From Nostocoides sp. Soil756 (GTDB lineage: Bacteria > Actinomycetota > Actinomycetes > Actinomycetales > Dermatophilaceae), in contig NZ_LMSE01000003.1 of the NCBI RefSeq assembly GCF_001428065.1, forward strand, positions 246,120 to 310,119: DNA of 64,000 bases, in the 5' to 3' direction. The first letter of the stretch is position 1; every line of letters starts with the position of its first letter. This document shows, in pieces, positions 46,783 through 54,443 of this stretch. The notes under the pieces were generated by a model, which saw nothing but the letters and a program-made list of their open reading frames with translations, was not told where the DNA came from and ran no database searches. A program made the position numbers and the translations under genes.

Positions 46783-48117
46783 ATGACCTCGACCGACCCC
46801 TCGACCCAGCACGCCGGCTCCGGCCCTCGCACCGCGCCCGACCCCGTCACCCACCCGCCCACCGCGGCCCAGGTGGCCCGGGCCCGCAAGGCCGTCATCG
46901 CCTCGTCGGTGGGCAACGCGCTCGAGTGGTTCGACATCATCGTCTACAGCAGCTTCGCCGTCGTGATCAGCGAGCTGTTCTTCCCCGACGTCTCCGGCTT
47001 CGCCGCGCTGATGTTCACCTTCCTGACCTTCGCGGTCTCCTACGTCGTCCGTCCGGTGGGCGCCGCCGTCATCGGCAACTGGGCCGACCGGCGCGGCCGC
47101 AAGCAGGCGCTGTCCTTCACCATCCTGATGATGATGCTCGGGACGGGCCTGATGGCCGTCGCTCCCACCGCCGCCGTCATCGGCCCCGTGGCCGCCGGTC
47201 TCTGGCTGCTGGTCTCACGGCTCATCCAGGGCTTCTCCGCCGGCGGCGAGTTCGGGACCGCGACCACCTTCCTGGTCGAGTCGGCGCCCGACCGCAAGGC
47301 GTTCTACGGCAGCTGGCAGGTGGCCACGCAGGGTGGAGCCCTCCTCCTGGCCTCGGGCTTCGGCCTGGCGCTGACGACGGCGCTCTCCAAGGACTCGCTC
47401 TACACGTGGGGCTGGCGGGTGCCGTTCTTCTTCGGGATGCTCATCGGCCCGATCGGCTACTACATCCGCAGCCGGATGGACGAGACCGAGGAGTTCACCG
47501 CCGCCGTGAAGCTCGACTCCCCCCTGCGGACCGCCCTCACCAGCAACGTCACCCGCCTGCTGACGGCCGCAGGTGCGGTCGCCCTGGCGTCGCTGTCGGT
47601 CTACCTCATCCTCTACATGCCGACCTTCGCCGTGAAGAGCCTCGGGCTGCCCTCCTACGCAGGGTTCCTCGGCGGCATCATCGCCGGCGCCGTGACCCTG
47701 GTCGGCACCCCCTTCATCGGCCGGCTCGCCGACCGGGTCGGGCCCGGTCGGGTGATGCTCGTCGCGGCGGCGGCCGCAGCGGTGCTGGCGTGGCCGTTGT
47801 TCCAGCTGGTCGTGGCCGTCCCGACGCTGGCCGTCCTCACCATCGTGCAGGTCGTCTTCGGCACGCTCATGGCCGCGTACTTCGGGCCTCTCCCGGGCCT
47901 CTACGCCGAGCTGTTCCCGGCCAACGTGCGCACCACCGGCATGGCCGTCGGCTACAACGTGGGCGTCCTGGTCTTCGGCGGGTTCACCGGCGCCATCTTC
48001 ACGTACCTCATCCAGGCCACCGGCAGCAAGACCGCCCCCAGCGTCTACTTCGTGATCATCGCGGCCCTCTCGTTCGTGACCGTGTTCCTGGCCCGCCGCC
48101 GGTTCGGCGTGCGCTGA
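46783..48117 (+). CDS. MFS transporter, metabolite:H+ symporter (MHS) type
   Basis: A 444-residue, 12-helix transporter. GNALEWFDIIVYSSFAVVIS is the MHS-family opening (as in ProP, ShiA and KgtP), the loop 2-3 signature is GNWADRRGRKQAL, and RLIQGFSAGGEFGTATTFLVE is the helix 5 block. The likely substrates are small organic acids or osmolytes, not resolvable from sequence. The ATG at 46783 is chosen over an upstream ATG because of the CAGGGT box and the conserved start of the domain. It converges on cimA across a bidirectional terminator. Confidence 0.9.
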   Translation: MTSTDPSTQHAGSGPRTAPDPVTHPPTAAQVARARKAVIASSVGNALEWFDIIVYSSFAVVISELFFPDVSGFAALMFTFLTFAVSYVVRPVGAAVIGNWADRRGRKQALSFTILMMMLGTGLMAVAPTAAVIGPVAAGLWLLVSRLIQGFSAGGEFGTATTFLVESAPDRKAFYGSWQVATQGGALLLASGFGLALTTALSKDSLYTWGWRVPFFFGMLIGPIGYYIRSRMDETEEFTAAVKLDSPLRTALTSNVTRLLTAAGAVALASLSVYLILYMPTFAVKSLGLPSYAGFLGGIIAGAVTLVGTPFIGRLADRVGPGRVMLVAAAAAAVLAWPLFQLVVAVPTLAVLTIVQVVFGTLMAAYFGPLPGLYAELFPANVRTTGMAVGYNVGVLVFGGFTGAIFTYLIQATGSKTAPSVYFVIIAALSFVTVFLARRRFGVR

Positions 48118-48127
48118 GCCGAGGCAC

Positions 48128-48171
48128 GCCCGCCCGGCGGCCTCGGACCACGTCGAGGTCGCCGGGCGGGC
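48128..48171. terminator. Bidirectional terminator between the MFS gene and cimA
   Basis: A perfect 12-bp outer stem (GCCCGCCCGGCG at 48128-48139 with its complement at 48160-48171) encloses an inner CCTCG/CGAGG stem. Confidence 0.75.
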
Positions 48172-48193
48172 GCACTCCCCCGCGCCGTGGTTC

Positions 48194-49786
48194 TCAGCGC
48201 GGGCTGACCCCGGCCCGCACCAGCCCGTAGGTCATCGACTCGACCAGGGCGTCCCAGCTGGCTTCGAGGATGTTCGCGGCGACCCCGATCGTGGTCCACG
48301 ACGTGGTGCCGTCGGAGGTCTCGATGAGGACCCGGGTCACGGCGTCGGTGCCGTGGGCCGCGTCGAGGATGCGCACCCGGTAGTCGATCAGCTCGAGGTG
48401 GCGGATCTCCGGGTAGGTCGACCCGAGGGCAGCGCGCAGGGCGTGGTCGAGGGCGTTGACCGGCCCGTTGCCCTCGCCGGTCTCGACGGCCCGCGCCCCG
48501 GCGGCGCGCACCTTGACGGTGGCCTCGGACAGGGCGTCCTCGCTCCCCCGGGCGTCGGTGATGACCCGCCAGGACTCCACGTCGAAGAAGGCCGGGAGCC
48601 CCCCGTCGACCTCGCGGCGCAGCAGCAGCTCGAAGCTCGCGTCGGCGGCGTCGAAGGTGTAGCCGCGCAGCTCCTTCTCCTTGACCGTGCCCAGCACCCG
48701 CCGCAGCGTCGCGGCGTCGTCGGCGTCGGTGGCGTCGAGGTCGAAGCCCAGCTCGCGCGCCTTGAGCTCGATGGAGGCGCGACCGGCCATGTCGGACACC
48801 AGCATCCGCATGTCGTTGCCCACGTGGTGGGGGTCGAGGTGCTGGTAGAGGTCGGGGTCGACCTTGATGGCGCTCGCGTGCAGACCGGCCTTGTGCGCGA
48901 AGGCGCTCGAGCCCACGTAGGGCTGGCGCGAGTACGCGGGAACGTTGGTCACCTCGGCGATGGCGTGCGCGATCCGGGTGGCGTCCTGGAGCCGGTGCGG
49001 CTCGAGCAGCTCGCGGCCCTGCTTGAGCTGGAGGTTGGCCACGACGGTGAGCAGGTCGGCGTTGCCGGTGCGCTCGCCGTAGCCGTTGACGGTGCCCTGG
49101 ACGTGGGTGGCCCCGGCGTCGACCGCGGCCATCGAGTTGGCCACCGCGCAGCCGGTGTCGTTGTGGCAGTGGATGCCGACCCGGGCGCCGGTGGTGCGCA
49201 CGACGTCGTCGACGATCTCGCCGACCTGGTTCGGCAGCAGGCCGCCGTTGGTGTCGCAGAGAGCAACCACCTCGGCGCCGGCCTCCACCGCCGCCCGCAC
49301 CGCCTCGAGCGCGTAGGCGCGGTCGGTGCGATAGCCGTCGAAGAAGTGCTCGGCGTCGAGGAAGACCCGCCGCCCCTCGCCCGCGAGGAACGAGACGGTG
49401 TCGCGGATCATGGCCAGGTTCTCCTCGAGCGTGGTGCGCAGCGCCCGCTCGACGTGGCCGGTGTGGGACTTCGCCACGAGCGTGACGACGGACGCCTGGC
49501 TGTCCAGCAGCGCGCGCACCAGGGGGTCGGTGTCGGCGCGACCCCCGGCCCTGCGCGTCGCACCGAAGGCCGCGAGGGTGGCGTGCTGCAGCCGCAGGTC
49601 TCGGGCGGCGCGGGCGAAGAACTCGGTGTCCTTGGGGTTGGCCCCCGGCCAGCCTCCTTCGATGTACCCGACGCCCAGGTCGTCGAGGTGAGACGCGATG
49701 GCCAGCTTGTCGGCCACGGAGAGGTTGAGCCCCTCCTGTTGCGCCCCGTCGCGCAGGGTCGTGTCGTACACGTGCAGGTCGGTCAT
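48194..49786 (-). CDS. cimA: (R)-citramalate synthase
   Basis: A 530-residue homologue of 2-isopropylmalate synthase in the citramalate-synthase subgroup, which condenses pyruvate and acetyl-CoA to start isoleucine synthesis without threonine. HVYDTTLRDGAQQEGLNLSV and the metal-binding GIHCHNDTGCAVANS are present, as is NGYGERTGNADL. The C-terminal regulatory LeuA-dimer domain starts near residue 395. The ATG at 49786 has GGTGAG upstream. An Ile-Ile-Ile-Val leader peptide and terminator upstream support the isoleucine role over leucine synthesis. Confidence 0.92.
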   Translation of the reverse strand: MTDLHVYDTTLRDGAQQEGLNLSVADKLAIASHLDDLGVGYIEGGWPGANPKDTEFFARAARDLRLQHATLAAFGATRRAGGRADTDPLVRALLDSQASVVTLVAKSHTGHVERALRTTLEENLAMIRDTVSFLAGEGRRVFLDAEHFFDGYRTDRAYALEAVRAAVEAGAEVVALCDTNGGLLPNQVGEIVDDVVRTTGARVGIHCHNDTGCAVANSMAAVDAGATHVQGTVNGYGERTGNADLLTVVANLQLKQGRELLEPHRLQDATRIAHAIAEVTNVPAYSRQPYVGSSAFAHKAGLHASAIKVDPDLYQHLDPHHVGNDMRMLVSDMAGRASIELKARELGFDLDATDADDAATLRRVLGTVKEKELRGYTFDAADASFELLLRREVDGGLPAFFDVESWRVITDARGSEDALSEATVKVRAAGARAVETGEGNGPVNALDHALRAALGSTYPEIRHLELIDYRVRILDAAHGTDAVTRVLIETSDGTTSWTTIGVAANILEASWDALVESMTYGLVRAGVSPR

Positions 49787-49971
49787 CGTCTCTCACCGTG
49801 CTCGGGCCGGTCTCCCGGCGTCCGGCCCCGGCCCGGGTTGGGCCGGGGCGTCGACGCGTGCTGCTGCGTGTCCATCATCGTCCAGCGCCGGCCCGGGTCG
49901 CCCACGAGGGTGGGTGGGTGACCCGCTCCGCCAGGCCGGTCGCCGCCCTCCCGGGTGACGCCCGTCCCAAC

Positions 49972-49999
49972 AAAAAGACCCCCCGGGTGCGGGAGGTCT
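49972..49999 (-). terminator. Intrinsic terminator of the cimA attenuator
   Basis: On the minus strand, AGACCTCCCG pairs with CGGGGGGTCT (one G-U), followed at once by TTTTT (49976-49972). It lies between the leader peptide and cimA, so read-through must be regulated for cimA to be expressed. Confidence 0.85.
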
Positions 50000-50024
50000 G
50001 CGCGACGAGGAGGTCTCGTCGCGC
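50000..50024 (-). promoter_or_regulatory. Leader hairpin of the cimA attenuator
   Basis: A perfect 10-bp stem, GCGCGACGAG/CTCGTCGCGC, begins in the stop codon of the leader peptide and ends at the foot of the terminator. A ribosome stalled on the Ile codons would cover its 5' arm. Confidence 0.75.
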
Positions 50025-50068
50025 TACACGATGATGATCGCGGCGGTGGCCGCGTCACGGAACGTCAC
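50024..50068 (-). CDS. cimA leader peptide (MTFRDAATAAIIIV)
   Basis: A 14-codon frame starting GTG with GGGAGG 8 bases upstream, ending ATC-ATC-ATC-GTG-TAG. Three Ile and one Val codon sit just before the attenuator hairpin, the expected layout for ribosome-mediated attenuation by branched-chain amino acids. The rest of the 465-base gap (49787-50251) holds only a direct repeat. Confidence 0.85.
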   Translation of the reverse strand: MTFRDAATAAIIIV

Positions 50069-50160
50069 GCGGGCAGCCTCCCACGGGCGCCCGGCGGCGG
50101 TCACGGGGCGTCCACATGGTGGCGGGCGTGGTCACCGGGTCCCGCCCGGGCCAGCGAACG

Positions 50161-50225
50161 CAACAACCCCGCACCTGCCGAGCTGCGGTCGTCGCGAAGC
50201 CACCCCGACGACAACAACCCCGCAC
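50161..50225. repeat. Direct repeat upstream of the cimA leader
   Basis: CAACAACCCCGCAC occurs at 50161-50174 and 50212-50225, 51 bases apart. It could be a regulatory pair for cimA or a chance repeat. Confidence 0.6.
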
Positions 50226-50251
50226 GTGCCGGGTCCGGGTGCGTCAGAGCC

Positions 50252-51385
50252 TCACGCCGGGGTCGCCCGAGCGGCCGCGCTCTCCCACCAGGGGTCCAGC
50301 CCGGGGGGCGCGGCCACGTCGACGCGGTCGCCCACCCGCGGCACCACGACCGGGACCCCGGCCGACCCGGCGGCCACCAGCAGCCGCTCGACCGGCTCGG
50401 CCCACGGATGCGGGGCGAGCACGAAGGTGCACCAGTGGATGGGCAGCAGCAGCCCGCCCCCGAGCTCGGCGGTGGCGCGCACCGCCTCCTCGGGGTCGAG
50501 GTGGATGTCGCGCCAGGTCGGGTCGTAGGCCCCGACGGCCATCAGCGACACGTCGAAGGGGCCGTGCTCGGCGCCGATCGCGGCGTAGCCGTCGAAGTAG
50601 CCGGTGTCGCCGCTGAAGAAGACCTTCCCGCCCGGCGCCGCGAACACCCAGGAGGACCAGAGCGTGCCGTCGCGCCGTAGCCCGCGGCCAGAGAAGTGCT
50701 GGGACTCGACCGCGGTGACCCGCACCGGGCCGACGTCGTGCCCGTCGCCCCAGTCGCACTCGACCACCCGGGCACCGGGGACGCCCCACACGTCCAGGTG
50801 CGCCCCCACCCCGAGCGGCACCACGAACACCGCCTCCGTGTGCTCGCTCAGCCACTGGATGGTGGCCATGTCGAGGTGGTCGTAGTGGTCGTGGCTGATG
50901 ACCACGGCATCCACCCTCCCCAGCCGCTCGAGCGGCACCGGCGTGGCGTGCAGCCGCCGCGGGCCGACGTGCTGGCTGGGCGAGCAGCGCTCGCTCCACA
51001 CCGGGTCGACCAGCAGCCGGGTGCCGTCCAGCTCGACGAGCGCGCTGGCGTGGCCGAACCACGTGACGTGCAGCCCGCTGGTCGCCGGCTCCCGGTGGGC
51101 GCTGACCACGGGGATGGGGCCGGCCGGCTTGCGGGTCTCGGCGTTCTGCCGGTAGCGCTCGAGGACGTCTCGCTGGCTCGCGGGCACCGAGGTGGTGCCG
51201 CGGCGGCGGTTGTGGAAGGCCCCCGCCCGGTACTGCGGCGAGCGCCGCATCCGTTCGAGCCGCACCCCGTCGGGACGTGCCCCCATCGAGGCCCCCACCC
51301 CCCGGCCGGCCGCGGCGAGGGCCCCGAGGGCGCTCGCCGCGCCGGCGGCCACGGCCACCCTGCTGATCGCGCTGATCCTGCTCAC
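50252..51385 (-). CDS. MBL-fold metallohydrolase (NAPE-PLD/UlaG-like)
   Basis: A 377-residue metallo-beta-lactamase-fold hydrolase. The zinc motif is VISHDHYDHLDMATI (H-x-H-x-D-H), FSGDTGYFDGY holds the bridging Asp, and LPIHWCTFVLAPHPW the C-terminal His. Together with GHASALVELDG the pattern is that of N-acyl-phosphatidylethanolamine phospholipase D-like proteins. The first 30 residues form a hydrophobic segment, so it is probably membrane-anchored. GACAAT lies 6 bases before the GTG at 51385. It ends the amine-catabolism gene run, 10 bases after the PuuD-like gene, and could release ethanolamine-containing products. Confidence 0.85.
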   Translation of the reverse strand: MSRISAISRVAVAAGAASALGALAAAGRGVGASMGARPDGVRLERMRRSPQYRAGAFHNRRRGTTSVPASQRDVLERYRQNAETRKPAGPIPVVSAHREPATSGLHVTWFGHASALVELDGTRLLVDPVWSERCSPSQHVGPRRLHATPVPLERLGRVDAVVISHDHYDHLDMATIQWLSEHTEAVFVVPLGVGAHLDVWGVPGARVVECDWGDGHDVGPVRVTAVESQHFSGRGLRRDGTLWSSWVFAAPGGKVFFSGDTGYFDGYAAIGAEHGPFDVSLMAVGAYDPTWRDIHLDPEEAVRATAELGGGLLLPIHWCTFVLAPHPWAEPVERLLVAAGSAGVPVVVPRVGDRVDVAAPPGLDPWWESAAARATPA

Positions 51386-51391
51386 CGACCC

Positions 51392-51397
51392 ATTGTC
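51392..51397 (-). promoter_or_regulatory. -10 element, possible own promoter of the MBL gene
   Basis: GACAAT on the minus strand, 6 bases before the GTG at 51385, overlapping the end of the previous gene. Confidence 0.35.
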
Positions 51398-52184
51398 ACC
51401 CGCGGGCTGTCGCCTCGTCCCCGGCGACCGCGTGTCGGAGGACCCGGGCCCGGCCCGCGTCGCGTGCGGCGGCCACCAGGGCCTCGAACAGCGCGGCCCC
51501 CTCGGCCTCCTCCGCATGCCACTGGACGGCCACGCGGAAGCGGGCCTCGGGGCACTCCATCGCCTCGAGGGTCCCGTCCTCGTGCCAGGCCGACGGCACC
51601 CAGCCGGTGCCCTCGACGGACTCGGCCAGCACCGCCTGGTGGTGGTAGGTCGGCACGTCCAGCGGGTCGTCCCCGACCACCGCCGCCAGGCGGGTGCCCG
51701 CGACGGGTGCCACGTGGTGTGAGGTGTAGACCCCGGGCCGGGGGCTGTGCGCCTCGTGCCCCACGCGGTCGGGCAGGTGCTGCTCGAGCCGGCCCCCGGC
51801 GACCACGGCCATCACCTGCATCCCCCGGCAGATGCCGAGCACCGGCAGGTCGACGGCCTCGGCCGCCCGCACCAGGGCGCTCTCCCAGGCGTCGCGATCG
51901 GGCCGGGCCTGTTGCGAGCTGGGATGGGCCGGCTCGCCGTAGAGGCCGGCCTGCACGTCGGCCCCGCCGGACACCACGAGGGCGTCCAGGCGCGCCAGCA
52001 CCTCGGCCGCCATCGCGTCGTCGACGTCGGGACGCGGCGGCAGCACGACCGCGATGCCACCGGCGGCCTCGACCTGCTGGACGTACCGGTAGGGCAGCAC
52101 GGCGCTGCGCTGGGCCACCCACGGCGTCCGGTCGACCTCCTCGACGTAGCACGAGATGCCCACCACGGGGCGCGGCTCGCTCAC
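51396..52184 (-). CDS. PuuD-like gamma-glutamyl-gamma-aminobutyrate hydrolase (class I GATase fold)
   Basis: A 262-residue hydrolase of the PuuD family (peptidase C26). VVSGGADVQAGLYG, the nucleophile elbow LGICRGMQVMA (Cys near residue 120) and the His-Glu pair in VAVQWHAEEAEG are present. In the Puu pathway this enzyme releases glutamate from gamma-glutamyl-GABA. It follows the gamma-glutamyl ligase homologue, ALDH and SDR on the same strand and so should perform the last step of the pathway. The GTG start lies 19 bases after the SDR stop. Confidence 0.88.
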   Translation of the reverse strand: MSEPRPVVGISCYVEEVDRTPWVAQRSAVLPYRYVQQVEAAGGIAVVLPPRPDVDDAMAAEVLARLDALVVSGGADVQAGLYGEPAHPSSQQARPDRDAWESALVRAAEAVDLPVLGICRGMQVMAVVAGGRLEQHLPDRVGHEAHSPRPGVYTSHHVAPVAGTRLAAVVGDDPLDVPTYHHQAVLAESVEGTGWVPSAWHEDGTLEAMECPEARFRVAVQWHAEEAEGAALFEALVAAARDAGRARVLRHAVAGDEATARG

Positions 52185-52203
52185 GAGGCGCTCACCCCCG
52201 TCA

Positions 52204-52971
52204 TCACAGCGGGGTGACGTAGGCGCCGGAGATGCCGCCGTCGACGAGGAAGGTCGAGGCGGTCATGAAGCTCGAGTCGTCGGATGCGAGGAACAGCACC
52301 GCGCTGGCCATCTCCTCCGGCTCGGCGAAGCGGCCCATCGGCACGTGCACGAGCCGGCGGGCTGCGCGCTCGGGGTCGCTGGCGAACAGCTCCTTGAGCA
52401 GCGGGGTGTTGACCGGGCCCGGGCAGAGGGCGTTGACCCGGATGCCCTGCCGGGCGAACTGCACGCCGAGCTCGCGGGTCATCGAGAGCACCCCGCCCTT
52501 GGAGGCCGAGTAGCTGATCTGCGAGGTCGCGGCGCCCATCACGGCCACGAAGCTCGCGGTGTTGATGATCGAGCCGCCGCCCTGCTCCAGCATGATCGGG
52601 ATGACCGCCTTGCAGCAGAGGTAGACCGAGGTCAGGTTGATCTCCTGCACCCGGCGCCACGCGTCGAGGTCGGTGTCGAGGATCGAGTCGTCCTCGGGCG
52701 GGCTGATCCCGGCGTTGTTGAACGCGATGTCGACCCGGCCGTGCCGTTCGAGCGCGGCGGCGAAGAGGGCGTCGACGTCGTCCTTGGACGAGACGTCGCA
52801 GTGCACGTAGGTGCCACCGATCTCGGCCGCCAGCGCCTCGCCGACCTCGTCGGCGAGGTCGGCGACGACCACGGTCGCGCCCTCCTCGGCGAACCGCCGG
52901 ACGGTCGCCAGGCCGATGCCCGAGCATCCGCCGGTGACGACGGCGACCTTCTCCGCGAGCCTGCCTGCCAC
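52204..52971 (-). CDS. Short-chain dehydrogenase/reductase
   Basis: A 255-residue classical SDR. VVTGGCSGIGLATVRRF is the NAD(P) motif, FNNAG the second block, and Ser-Tyr-Lys are in NTASFVAVMG and ISYSASKGGV. An Asp in VVVADLADEV after strand 2 favours NAD+. The substrate is unknown; the place between ALDH and the PuuD-like gene suggests oxidation of an alcohol or reduction of an intermediate in amine breakdown. The GTG at 52971 has AGGAG at about 6 bases. Confidence 0.88.
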   Translation of the reverse strand: MAGRLAEKVAVVTGGCSGIGLATVRRFAEEGATVVVADLADEVGEALAAEIGGTYVHCDVSSKDDVDALFAAALERHGRVDIAFNNAGISPPEDDSILDTDLDAWRRVQEINLTSVYLCCKAVIPIMLEQGGGSIINTASFVAVMGAATSQISYSASKGGVLSMTRELGVQFARQGIRVNALCPGPVNTPLLKELFASDPERAARRLVHVPMGRFAEPEEMASAVLFLASDDSSFMTASTFLVDGGISGAYVTPL

Positions 52972-53047
52972 TGTGTCTCCTAGGGGGTTGAGGTGGGTGC
53001 TGTGGTGGGTGCTGGGGATGAGGCGGTGACGGCGCCGGGGCGCCGGC

Positions 53048-54433
53048 TCAGTCCTCGGTGGCGATGAAGACGTTCTTGACCTCGGTGAACGAGTCGAGCG
53101 CGTCGGGGCCGAGCTCGCGGCCCAGGCCGCTGGCCTTGAAGCCGCCGAACGGGGTCGAGTAGCGCACCGAGCTGTGGCTGTTGACCGAGAGGTTGCCGGC
53201 CTCCACCGCGCGGGCCACGCGCACTGCGCGCCCCACGTCGCGGGTCCAGATCGAGCCCGAGAGCCCGTAGGCGGTGTCGTTGGCCTTGGCCACCGCATCG
53301 GCCTCGTCGTCGAAGGGCAGCACGGCCACGACGGGGCCGAAGACCTCCTCGCGCCACACCCGGTCCTCGGTGCCCGAGGGCAGGACCACCGTGGGCGGGT
53401 ACCACCAGCCGGCGCCCTCGGGCGCGGTGCCGCGGAAGGCGACGTCGACCGGGTCGTGGCCGTCGGTGCCGTCGACGTAGCCGCGCACCGTCTCGCGCTG
53501 GCGGCTGCTGACGAGCGGGCCCATGTCGGTGGCCTCGTCGCGCGGGTCGCCGACGACGACACCGCGCAGGGCCACCTCGAAGCGCTCCATGAACGCGTCG
53601 TAGACGCTGCGCTGCACCAGGATGCGGGTGCGGGCGCAGCAGTCCTGGCCGGCGTTGTCGAGGAAGCTCATCGGCGCTGCGGCCGCCGCCTTGTCGAGGT
53701 CGGCGTCGGCGAAGACGATGTTGGCCGACTTGCCGCCGAGCTCGAGGGTGACCCGCTTGAGGTGCTCAGCGGCGCCGCGCATGATGCCCTGCCCCACGGC
53801 GGTGGAGCCGGTGAAGCATATCTTGCGCACGTCGGGGTGGGTGACGAACCGCTCGCCGACGACCCGGCCGGCACCGGGCAGCACGGTGAGGACGCCCCCG
53901 GGCAGGCCGGCCTCGAGGGCGAGCCGGCCGATGCGCAGGGCCGTGAGCGGGGTCAGCTCGGCGGGCTTGAGGACCACGGTGTTGCCCGCGGCCAGGGCCG
54001 GCGCCATCCCCCAGCCCATGATCGGCATCGGGAAGTTCCACGGCACGATGACGCCGACGACCCCCAGCGGCTCCTTGAAGGTCACGTCGATGCCGCCGGC
54101 CACCGGGATCTGCCGGCCGAACAGGCGCTCGGGGGCCGCGGAGTAGTACCGCAGCACCGAGACGATGTTCGAGGCCTCCCAGCGGGCGTTGCCGATGGTG
54201 TGCCCGGCGTTGCGCACCTCGAGGGCCGCGAGCTCCTCGGCGTGCTCCTCGAGGACGTCGGCGAACCGGCGCAGCAGCATCCCGCGGTCGGCGGGGCTGA
54301 CGGCCCGCCAGGCGGGGCCGACCTCGACGGCGCGGGCGATGGCCGCGTCGGTCTCGTCGAGTCCCGCGAGGTCGACGGTGGTGACGACCTCCTCGGTGGA
54401 GGGGTCGATGACGTCGTGCGTGGTGGTGCTCAT
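53048..54433 (-). CDS. Aldehyde dehydrogenase (PuuC/gamma-glutamyl-aldehyde type by context)
   Basis: A 461-residue NAD(P)+-dependent aldehyde dehydrogenase. VGVIVPWNFPMPIMGWGMAP is the cofactor region, FTGSTAVGQGI follows, the general base Glu is in VTLELGGKSANIVF, and the nucleophile Cys is in NAGQDCCARTRI. It starts 10 bases after the glutamine synthetase homologue, so it likely oxidises the aldehyde made from the gamma-glutamylated amine. The ATG at 54433 has no strong ribosome site, which is consistent with coupling. Confidence 0.92.
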   Translation of the reverse strand: MSTTTHDVIDPSTEEVVTTVDLAGLDETDAAIARAVEVGPAWRAVSPADRGMLLRRFADVLEEHAEELAALEVRNAGHTIGNARWEASNIVSVLRYYSAAPERLFGRQIPVAGGIDVTFKEPLGVVGVIVPWNFPMPIMGWGMAPALAAGNTVVLKPAELTPLTALRIGRLALEAGLPGGVLTVLPGAGRVVGERFVTHPDVRKICFTGSTAVGQGIMRGAAEHLKRVTLELGGKSANIVFADADLDKAAAAAPMSFLDNAGQDCCARTRILVQRSVYDAFMERFEVALRGVVVGDPRDEATDMGPLVSSRQRETVRGYVDGTDGHDPVDVAFRGTAPEGAGWWYPPTVVLPSGTEDRVWREEVFGPVVAVLPFDDEADAVAKANDTAYGLSGSIWTRDVGRAVRVARAVEAGNLSVNSHSSVRYSTPFGGFKASGLGRELGPDALDSFTEVKNVFIATED

Positions 54434-54443
54434 CGGGTGGTGC

